NCBI GenBank assembly: GCA_947650365.1
Contig: OX393550.1
Coordinates: 117,053,515 to 117,117,514, forward strand
DNA: 64,000 nt
Reading direction: 5' to 3'
Source of the DNA: Chamaelirium japonicum
Lineage: Eukaryota > Streptophyta > Magnoliopsida > Liliales > Melanthiaceae
Part shown: positions 29,115 to 64,000 of the stretch, piece after piece
Layout: each line of letters starts with the position of its first letter
Numbering within the stretch: position 1 is the stretch's first letter
Made by a program: the position numbers and the translations under genes
Notes under the pieces: generated by a model
Told to the model about the DNA's origin: nothing
The model's input: only the letters and a program-made list of their open reading frames with translations
Databases searched by the model: none

Positions 29115-32100
29115 GTCGCCACTCTGGGTGTAAAGCTGCCTCACGGTACAACTGGGGTTTCCGGTGGGTGTGAAGGGCAGTAAGGAAAGCGTGGTAAGAT
29201 GGAGAGTAGGAGGCAATAACAGAGTAGCCATAGGTGTCAAAAGAGTCAGAGTTAAAGGCAGAGTAGCCAAACCTATTTGGAAAGTAGGTATATCTGTTAG
29301 GAGGGTGATGTTTGCACACATGGTAGCACCGAACAGGGTCAGGATCCACGATCGGAGAGGAGGGAGCAGCAGCAACAGACGAGCAAGTACCAGTGTGAAC
29401 CGACTCGGGAGAAGGAGCTATATAGCGACGAACATAGACACGCATGACAGACAGTGGTGGTGGAGGTGGCGGGGGACACGTGGGAGGGGACGATGGAGGT
29501 GGTGAGGGTAGAGACTCAACTGGAGAAGGCACAACCAATAGTGTGGGAGTAGGAAACGAAGGTAAAAGGGGAATGGTGAGAGGTGGTGTAGGTGTGGAGA
29601 GTGACATAGGCATGGAGGGTGATATAGGCATGGAGGGTAAATCCCGGGACTCGATGAAAAAGTACGGAAGATCCTCAATAAAAGAGAATGATGAGAGACA
29701 CGAATCCGGCGAGCCAAGGGATTGTAGCATCGATAGCCCTTGTGCTCCCGACTGAGTCCTAAGTGAACACACCGAACTAATCGAGTAGAGAGTTTGGTGT
29801 GCTCATATGGAGGGATGAGAACAAAGCACTTACAACCAAAGGTGCGAAGACGAGAGTCATCAGGAGATATGGAGTGAAGTCGCTCATACGGGGTAACCCC
29901 AGAGAGAGTAGAGGATAGAGTGATATTGATAAGGTGACCGGCTATTAGAACAACCTCGGCCTAATAAGAGTGTGGAACAAAAGCAGACAGAAGTAGCACG
30001 CGCTGTCTTAAGGACATGGTGATGCTTGTGCTCAGCTACGCCATTTTGTTCATGGGTGTGGGGGCACGATTGTTGGTAAATGTTACCGTGAGATTGAAGG
30101 ATCTCACGCACCTCAAAGGAGAGGTATTCTTAGGTACAATCAGACTTGAAGGTCTTGATATGTCGATCAAACTGGGTATGGATCATGGCAGTGAACGTCT
30201 GGTAGATATGGAGAATCTTAGAGCGACGGCACATGAGATAGACCTAGGTGCATCTAGAGTAGTTATTGATAAAACTCATATAAAAAGGAGGCAACCGGAG
30301 CAGGACCCCAAATGTCAGAATGCACTAAATCAAAAGGGGCAACAGATCAGGAAGTACTGGCCTAAAATGGTAGCGCCAGGTGCTTTGCCAATCTATAACC
30401 CGTACAGACAGAGAGATGAGAGAATGACACACGACCTAAAGCGCCCGTACAGAAAACGCTTTTGAGTTGATCACTGGACAGATGACATAGCCTTTTGTGT
30501 CACAAGTTGGCATCAGAGGCGACTGACATAATTGACTCAATAGAAATAGGGGAAACATAGAGATGGTCCAACTGGTAAAGTCCTCCCGTCCTACAGCCTA
30601 GCCCAATCATCCATTCTATCCGCGAATTTTGCACAACACAAGTAGAGGAGGTAAAGGTGACAGTCAGTCCAGAAACATAGAGAGAACTGATATAGATCAA
30701 ATTAATGTTAAAAAGAGGAGCATGATGGACACGGGGTAAGGTCAGGCGATCAGTAGAGTTTGAGGTAGGAGTGATAGATCCACACTGCAGAATAGGTATG
30801 AGAGTCCCATCCCTAGTGCAGACCTCCATATGGGCAGGGGCAAGAGCATAGTGGAGTCATAGGTGAGATGACAGGAAGCACCCGAATCGAAAATCCAAGG
30901 GGCAATAGTACCAAAGGTGGCGGACAGGCCGTGAGCAGTCGGGGAGCCGACAGAGGCTAAATGGCGAAGAATAAGCTCCTCGAGGCATTGGAGATGGTCC
31001 GGCTCAGGCTGAGAAGGTGCAGTGGTAGCACTGGGGGATGCCGAAATCTCTACAGTAGCAGCAACGCCACCAAAGTGACGGAAGGATGACTGACCACATC
31101 CACAGCTCCGTGCACCTCGACCTCCGCGACGATCATCACGAGAAGTAGGAGCCCAGCATGGTGCTCTCTCATCCGAACCCCAGCGAGGGTTGCGTGGAGG
31201 ATGTGTGGGACATTCACGCTTCATGTGACCGGGATCCTTGCAATAATGACAGAATACAGGCTCGTCGGAGAAGTCGGCCGCAAGGACACTGTCTGATCCA
31301 GGAACATGAGGAGGAGGACGAGTACCCTGAGTCTGAAGGCGAGTCTCCTCATCAACCAGGGCAAGCAGAGCATCCTCTAGTCGAGGGAGAGGCTCTCGGC
31401 GTAGGAGCTGAGCAGCAATAAGTTTGAAATACGACCAAAGCGTGAGCTCACAGTGCAGGAGTTGAGCAGCGATAAGTACGAAATACAGCCGAAGCGCGGC
31501 TAAGAACTAGTGGAGGTGTCCTTCGTGAAGGTAGTGCTGAAAGTCATGGGAGCGCGGGTAGGCACATCGCTCAGGGATCATGGAGTCCAGCTCGTGCCAA
31601 TAGACACTCATCAGGCTGAAGAAGTCCTGAATCGTACGCTCCCCCTGATGAGCGGACTGGGAGTCATGGATAAGTTGATGCCAGCGTGCACCGCCACATG
31701 GAAGAAACTGATCCCGGAGATACTCCCACATCGCGCGCGCTATAGGAAAGCGACTGATGGGAGCAAGGAGCAGACGAATAATGGAGTCTAAGAGATAGGC
31801 CTGGATGGCCTGATCATGGCGACGCCACGTGAGGGAGGCCGTGGCATCAGTCATAGCGACAACAGCAGCAGAAGAAGACACGGTGCCAGGAGTGGTGCTA
31901 CTGGTGACCGAGGAGGAACTGGAGGATGCATCGGGAGGCGGGTCGTCATCGGTGATGTGACCCCAAATATCGCGATTGGAGAGCGCGGCCTAAACAATGA
32001 GCTACCAATCAGGCTAGTCGCTGGCCGAGAACAACTGAAAGGTGACCGCCTCCAATGGAGGAGATATCGCGATGATAGACAGAACAGTGGAGGACGCCAT
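29115..32100 (-). pseudogene. Element A gag-protease-integrase (broken)
   Basis: Gag begins at ATG 32100. The zinc knuckle (CHYCKDPGH then MKREC) is at about 31211-31253 and is intact. The protease motif DSGASCHL lies near 30880-30900. The integrase region is frameshifted. An in-frame TAG at 29961-29963 sits after the residues HSY, at the same codon as a TAG in element B. A proline/serine-rich linker (29450-29720) precedes RT. The frame is cut at 29115 by the C insertion just after PEW. The gag carries CAG (Gln) at the codon that is TAG in B. Confidence 0.88.
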
Positions 32101-32691
32101 GAATGGTTAGCAGTGGCAGGAGGGAAGACTGCAGGTGGGGGAGAAGGGTAGGCGGGGCTGCAGTGGCAGAAGGGAAGTCGAGGGGGGACGGAGAGAGAGA
32201 GGTAGGTCGAGGGGGTGGGTTGGGGGATCTACGGGGCTGGCAGTGGAGGCGGGGTGGGTCAGGGGGGGGAGCCTACGGGACCGACAGGGGAGACCGGGTG
32301 GGGCTGTAGGTCCGAGGGGGTGCGGTAAGGACGGTAAGGAATCGGGGTGGGGCCGGGAAAGGGAAACGGGGGGGGGGGGGGGGGGGGGGGGGGGCTGCGG
32401 GATCGGGGTGCGACTGCGAAGCCAGAGGAGGAGGGGGGAAAGGGAATCGGGGGGAGGGGGTGCGGCTGCGGGATCGGGGTGGGGCTGCGAAGCCGGAAGA
32501 GGAGGTGGGTGGTGCTGCGGTGCCGGGAGGAGAAGCCGGGAGGGAGGGGGGCTGTGGAGCCGGAAGGGGAGGTCGGGGTGCGGGGTGGTGCTGCGGTGCC
32601 GGAAGGGAGGCCGATGAGGAGGAGATCGGAACCGGAGAGGTCGTCGTCATCATCACCGTCGGAGCCGGAGAACCCTAGAGCTCTGATACCA
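32101..32691 (-). other. Element A leader with C/G homopolymer run
   Basis: Very C-rich on the minus strand, with a G run of about two dozen on the plus strand at 32369-32394. It is the equivalent of the C-rich leader of B (44119-44768). The primer site is at 32680-32691. Long glycine-rich plus-strand frames are composition artefacts. Confidence 0.8.
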
Positions 32692-32828
32692 TGTTAGAAG
32701 ATGTCGTCTAGGGTTTGGAGAGAATATAATACTTCTCTATTGAGGGATTAAAGTCCAATATATATGTACATGCATACACACACAACCCAACCTGACTGTA
32801 CATAGAACCCGACCCATATACATTAACA
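32692..32828 (-). repeat. 5' LTR of element A
   Basis: 137 bp. It keeps TGTTAATGTATATGGGTCGG at its start on the minus strand and ends CTTCTAACA. It differs from the 3' LTR by roughly a dozen substitutions plus a length change in the CA run. Confidence 0.9.
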
Positions 32829-32833
32829 GCCAT

Positions 32834-34613
32834 AAAGTACATCCGCCACATATTACCTACCTACTTAAACAAAATATTCATATACCTCTCATCCCCTGCT
32901 GATTGTTAGTCTAAAAAATCATTATGAAATATATGAAAGAAACTAATATGTGTTATGTAGTGAGACATGAGTAAAAGTATAAACAATAATAATCATAAAA
33001 AAGTTTAAAAACAAAAATCAAACTTTCCCTCAAACAATAACACATAAGCAACAAAGATAATCAATATAAATATGTGACTACAAGAACTTGTTTTGTTTTG
33101 ACATACAAATGGTTGCCAATAAAATATGTACCACAGAGGTAGTTTCACTTTGTGTGTGATTTTTTCATGGTCGTGCATCCTTTAACTTGTTCTACCGACT
33201 CAATACTTCAGCCCCAGCTTCCATTCACTATTACTTGGGTTGCTATGCTACCTCTCGGCATTCCTCTTTTTCTATTGGTGGTCTATTGTTCTATCTTTCT
33301 CTAGGCGAGGGAAGTGTTCAAGATGTGAGTATGATGAATCATTTTCAGACATAGCTGTTTGCATGTTGTCCTATTCCCCAGTCAGCCTACTTCCAGGTTG
33401 GCTGAGTTGCTCGTTCGTTCTGGTTGCAAGCTGGCCGAGTTCTCCTGTTGTTTTACTTGCAGGTCAGACACATCTCCATGTCAATCTACTTACAGTTTGG
33501 CCAGATGCTTTGCTCTACTCCTTTTGCGAACTCTATGTCGATCCCTGCCTTGAGTTTGAGGGATGTGTGAAGAGTAGTTATTTAGCTTTACATTTCCTCA
33601 CATCCCATGTATTTTTCTTTTACAATTGTGTGGTATTCTCGCCCGTCGGTGATCACACCCTTTATAGGTTGTATATAGTCTTAGCTACAGTGTCCTAATA
33701 CATTGAGCATTCTCCTTGAGGGTTTCTCCCATGGTGTGCCCTTTGGACTTCTTCCCATGCTAACAAGCTTAATCTGACTTCATTTGTTAGGTACTTTTAA
33801 GTGCCCTACGGATACTCATGCATCAACTTGTTTTGTTCCATGGACAAGTTCTTCGGAACATGCGTTACTATCGTTCCCAAGGATAGCGAATCAGATAAGA
33901 CACCTTCCGCTTGGGATAGTCGCCATTAACCGCAATACTGCTTAGACTTTGTTTTCCTCATCGAAATGAATACTTAACCAATGGCAACCATTTATGGAAC
34001 TAGTCATGGTCTTTAATTATTGTTAAAAGGATTTTTGATGCCCTATCAAACCATTTATGAAAATTTTGTAATTGTGAATCTATACACACTATTTTTACTG
34101 AAGATCAGCTCAGCATCTCTCGAGGCAACTGGAGGCCCAGAATAATCCTACATTTCAGAGAAATGGCTTGCTTCCTTAACACCCTTACAGGGTTCCTTCC
34201 TCGAGTGTCAATACTCACAGAAATGCTGAACTTAATTAACATCAGAGAGGCTCATCGGTCGCCAGGAAATCATCTTCCAGGCTTCCAGCTCGTGCTATCT
34301 GATATATTCCCCGCCATTGTGCTGGCGATCTGGACTTTGTTCTTCGTATAGGTGAATGGCATTCCCATGGGATTCTACAGTCCTTCCTTGTTTCCTGCCA
34401 CCAAAACCAATGACAAACCACGGTCATTCCCCTGAACAGCGCAAAAAGAGCTGAGGATATTTCTGAAGGTAATAGCACTGAAATTCCCACCTAGAAAACT
34501 ATTCGAGAATGGATTACAATTCTTATGACAAGTGTCAGGAAAAAGTATATCATAGTAGAGCAATGCTATGCATAGTACATCGAGATGTTTGCACATCCTG
34601 ACATGGCATCCGA
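32834..34613. other. Intergenic, between element A and the kinase 3' end
   Basis: No recognisable gene. An open plus-strand frame of 152 codons (33240-33698) is Leu/Ser/Cys-rich, has no family motif, and lies in a region with repeated GGTTGGCTGAGTTG / GGCCGAGTTCTCC phrases, so I treat it as chance. The kinase 3' UTR should occupy the right part, below 34614. Confidence 0.5.
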
Positions 34614-61116
<26,503 letters not shown>

Positions 61117-61880
61117 TTATGTGGGTGGGAGCTCAGGGGCATCGGCGGGTCGGGAAATGGGGGGAATTGGCCGACGGGGAGCCGATGCCGGAGAGACCCA
61201 GATGGGGAGGTGGGAGGAAATGGGGAGGGGAGGCCCGAGAAAAGTGAGGAGAAGCGGGGGAGGGAGGGATTCGGGACCCCATAAATAGTAAAGATGATTA
61301 CTTTGCTCCTTTTTATTCTCTTCCGTCTCTTTCTCTATTGAATTTTTTTTTTGTTTCAAGATCTCTCCCGTTCCACCATGGGATCGCTGGTAGCGAGATT
61401 GGGTCGGGGACAGGAGGATAGAGGGGGTTTTGATGAGGTGGGATGCTGCAATGGCCGGCCCCGGAATCAAAGCGGGAAAGGGATCCCGTGGCTCTGATGG
61501 TTCCACCCTTGTTTCCCAGCAGGTGAGACCGTGCGAGAGATATAGCCGTTGGAACATTTGGAGGCCTCAGAGCACCCCCCAACACAAATCCACGCGCTGG
61601 TGGGTCCCACCACCACCTTTAGGTCAACACCCCCGTTTTATGGGTAATTTTATATTTCAATCCCAAGTCTATCCCTGTATTTAGGTTACACCCCTAACTT
61701 TTTTAAAAATTGAGTCGAACCATTGTTCCATCCGTGAGCCGTCTAAGGGTGTTAGGCTGACTGAGCCGGACGACTTTCGATATAATCCATTTATTTTTAT
61801 AGATTAGAGATTTATATAATTCTTTTATGAGTAACCATTTATTTTGACTTTCACTCCCAAGTATTCCATGTTTGAACTTC
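61117..61880. other. Kinase 5' flank, no gene
   Basis: Upstream of ATG 61116 the gene strand has a pyrimidine-rich leader (CTCCCCATTTCCTCCCACC) and, about 165 bp up, CTATTTATGGGG, a weak TATA candidate. Farther out is the near-palindrome GGTGGGTCCCACCACC (61600-61615). Antisense plus-strand frames over exon 1 (60733-61284) are shadows. Confidence 0.4.
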
Positions 61881-63290
61881 ATTGAAGTTGGCAATGATGA
61901 ACTGGACAACCACCACCACACCCACCCAACACACAGAGCTCTTTCAACTCTCTCTTGCCTCTCTCCCTTCTCGTCTCCAACCTCAATCAGCTCGCCGTCG
62001 CTGGAGAAGACGTAGGCTTCGGCCGAACTTCGTCACCACATCCTGTTCAACTCTCTCTCTCTCTACTCTACAGTGTTTGAGTGACAGCTCAGCACGTGAC
62101 AGCTCAGCGCTTCATAGAGAGTCACATCCTGAAGGGTTAAAACCTTCAATCGACTATTAGAAGGGGACCGCACGACAGCCGTAATTCTCCCCCACAGTTT
62201 GGAACAGTCTGTGGGATCAGTCCCTATCAACTTGCAACCTCCAGGCTTCTCAACTCCTTCGGTCAAGCAGCAACTACTGATTGCTCAAGCAATCCGTCTA
62301 TCTCTATCGCTACCTCAGAATGGCAAAGACACGACCTGTGGACCAGCCAGAGGGAAGCAACATGCATCCTGACGCACAGCATCCAATGACTTGCTCAATG
62401 AGTCATCGATTCACGATGAGCCTACACCCGGAGCAGCAACCCGCTGTGGATACAAGGAGTTGCCCGTCGGTTGATCGCGCTGCTCAAGCTCAAGCTCAGC
62501 AGTCTCCTCAGCTTGCCGATGCAACTCCTCAACGCTTGGGGAAAGCACATGTCTCACCTATCGCAGACCCTCAATAACATACCAGATTATAACGGAGGAC
62601 TTCCAATTTCTCACTCTAATGAAGCAGAATGTTGCTCTCATGGTTGAGAGAGATTCCATCCGAAGGTTCACCGTAAATGCAGGAGTCAACTTCCACGGTC
62701 AACATCCAGCATCAACGACGGAGCAGATGTTCGTCGATCGATCGACTGATCTCTCGCTCCATCCAGACAATCCGTCGTCGACATCCCTCGATGATCTCTC
62801 GAATCCCTCTCGAGAGGACCCTCACCTATTCCTCCTAGGCCGACTTTCTGGGAACGTCTCAATGAGTCTGGTCGCTATCCTGAGTCTCTCGGGTATGAGT
62901 CATCCTCTAATCCCTGCATCGTGAGGGATGTTTGGAACAATGGACATTGCCTAAGGATCCAGCAGTATTCCAATAACGACCAAGCCTTGTCTGAGCATCG
63001 AATGACGAGAGGGATTCTGATGCCCTCTCTACCTCATCTTCCTCCGAGACGTCTCTCCAACCAATGAGATGATCGTCGAAACAATCGTGCCTCTGAAGGT
63101 CCACTTTATGAGCAGATTCTTCGAGCCCAGTTTCCTCAAAAATGAAGAGCCCCCGCTTTAGCTCCCCAAGTTCGGTTGCCTAATGAGAGACCCGACGCTA
63201 CACATCCTCTCTTTTAAGCAAGCATTGACGTCATACGACAATGACAACCAGGTTCTATGCCGCACCTTTACTGGCAGCCTAGACGACATT
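61881..63290 (+). pseudogene. Ty3/gypsy (Tat-like) LTR end and gag remnant
   Basis: At 62198-62218 TTTGGAACAGTCTGTGGGAT resembles the primer region of Tat-type gypsy elements (TTTGGCGCCGTCTGTGGGA) after loss of CpG. The DNA to its left, ending CCCACA at 62196, would be the LTR U5. Gag-like frames begin at ATG 62320 (MAKTRPVDQPEGSN) and continue, with stops and shifts, to LCRTFTGSLDDI near 63255-63290, a decayed version of the gypsy gag CRTF motif. The text then changes abruptly to an unrelated repeat. Confidence 0.5.
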
Positions 63291-63309
63291 GTAGACACAC
63301 GAATTTCGT

Positions 63310-63560
63310 CGGACCCGAACCCGACTCACGTGTGCCAACGCGGATGCAAACCCGACACACGGACCCAACTCGCGCGCACCGACATGGATTCAAACCCGAC
63401 TCGCGCGCGCCGATGCGGACCCGGACCCCATGCGCCAAGGGGGGCCGGCCCCTACTAGGGTCCGAACCCCATGGGGGCCGGTCCCTACTAGGACCCGAGC
63501 CACATGGGGCCGGCCCTAGTAGGACCCGAACCCCATGGGGGGGGCCGGCCGGCCCTGCAA
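63310..63560. repeat. GC-rich short tandem repeats
   Basis: 63315-63430 repeats CCCGACTCRCGYGYGCC-type units about every 50 bp. 63436-63545 repeats a 34-36 bp unit (GGGGCCGGCCCYTACTAGG, then ACCCGAACCCCATGG) three times. The word GGCCGGCCCTAGTAGGA is also present in both LTRs of element C. Confidence 0.75.
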
Positions 63561-63665
63561 GGAAAGGGGAGAAAAAGAAAGAAAAGAAAAAGGAAAGAAA
63601 AGAAAGGAAAGAAAAGAAAAGGAAAGAAAAGAAAAGGAAAGAAAAGAAAGAAAAGGAAAGAATAC
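63557..63665. repeat. Purine tract (GAAAAGAAAGGAAA)n
   Basis: About 100 bases of almost pure A/G on the plus strand, irregular period near 10-15. The Lys-rich frames are artefacts. Confidence 0.9.
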
Positions 63666-63924
63666 CGCCATGCGCGGGGGGAGGTAGCGTATGACGTCTG
63701 CACACGCGCGGATCTGCGCCGATCCCTCGATCCGACGCACAAGACGAAGCGCCCGATCGCCATCGATTTCGTGCGCAAAGTCCAGCCATAATTGCACCCG
63801 CCAGAAAAGGAAAACAATTAAATGTTATTCCCTTCATCAATGGATGAATAAAATCCGGGTAATTATGAGAGAGATACAAAAGAGATTTAAAATTAAAAAG
63901 TTTCCATATCTCTCTCCCCACCTC

Positions 63925-63960
63925 TTTGCCTATAAATAGAGGGGGTGGGGGAAGGAAAAA
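63925..63960 (+). promoter_or_regulatory. Strong TATA box, promoter start of a gene or LTR
   Basis: GCCTATAAATAGAGGGGGTG (TATA at 63931-63937) is a textbook plant core promoter. Transcription would start near 63965. The window ends soon after; an ATG occurs at 63961 (ATGGTCGAG), too close to the TATA to be a normal start. Purine tract and GGCCGGCC repeats upstream, as in the element C LTR, make an LTR promoter as likely as a host gene. Confidence 0.5.
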
Positions 63961-64000
63961 ATGGTCGAGAAATTGAAGACGAAGCGCCAGAGCTCTGCAG

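Larger units (their letters stand above)
17592..32828 (-). mobile_element. Ty1/copia element A (short LTRs), interrupted by element C
   Basis: Bounded by LTRs of about 140 bp (17592-17732 and 32692-32828) and flanked by GCCAT on both sides (17587-17591 and 32829-32833), an exact 5-bp target duplication. Next to the 5' LTR (right side) the minus strand reads TGGTATCAGAG, the initiator-tRNA-Met primer site; next to the 3' LTR is a purine tract GAGGGGGAG. Gene order is gag-protease-integrase-RT-RNase H. Removing element C and its duplicated GTCGC leaves about 5.4 kb, matching the 5.38-kb relative B at 43978-49358. The coding region is degraded. LTR divergence is roughly a dozen substitutions over 137-141 bp. 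Confidence 0.93.

Noticed and set aside
32103..32697. Long Gly-rich plus-strand frames
   Set aside because: Antisense of the C-rich leader of element A; pure composition effect.
33240..33698. 152-codon plus-strand frame
   Set aside because: No motif, odd Leu/Ser/Cys composition, lies in degenerate repeat text; no splice or promoter support.

Overview
This is a stretch of flowering-plant nuclear DNA. It has two spliced protein genes with plant-type introns, Ty1/copia and Ty3/gypsy retrotransposons primed by plant-type primer sites, TIR miniature elements (MITEs), a TRIM, SINE-like and LINE pieces, and long TA/GA/CT microsatellites. The species cannot be fixed from the sequence. I see no bacterial features, CRISPR array, rRNA or functional tRNA gene.

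Layout. 1-2070: degenerate tandem repeats (about 150-bp period, then a 40-bp period). 3491-10163 (minus): a complete six-exon gene for RPB4, the RNA polymerase II stalk subunit (138 aa), with two MITEs just beyond its promoter (10811-11696). 11.8-17.6 kb: a repeat graveyard with a SINE, hairpins and LTR-like debris. 17592-32828: a short-LTR copia element (A, minus) split by a long-LTR copia element (C, 19291-29114, minus). Both have exact 5-bp target duplications (GCCAT and GTCGC). 34614-61116 (minus): a CDK-like Ser/Thr kinase gene of eight coding exons spanning 26.5 kb. Its fourth intron alone is 19.7 kb. 61.9-64 kb: a decayed Ty3/gypsy 5' region, GC-rich repeats and a strong TATA box at the right edge.

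The kinase gene is the most striking object. Every intron except the first carries at least one recognisable transposon: a hairpin MITE in intron 2, a TRIM and SINE-like unit in intron 3, a foldback MITE in 5, a multi-repeat-TIR MITE in 6 and a hAT-type MITE in 7. Intron 4 holds a solo LTR of the A/B family, a Helitron-like tandem array, a full-length copia element with identical LTRs (B, 43978-49358), a LINE tail, a hAT MITE and two more MITEs. Splice sites and reading frame remain intact throughout, so the gene looks functional and must splice across about 20 kb of transposon DNA.

Relative ages can be read from the nesting. A is oldest (LTRs differ at about 9% of positions), C is younger (inserted in A, LTRs several percent different), and B is youngest (LTRs identical over 129 bp). 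A and B nevertheless share the same in-frame stop codon in the integrase region, which points to a defective lineage that kept transposing.
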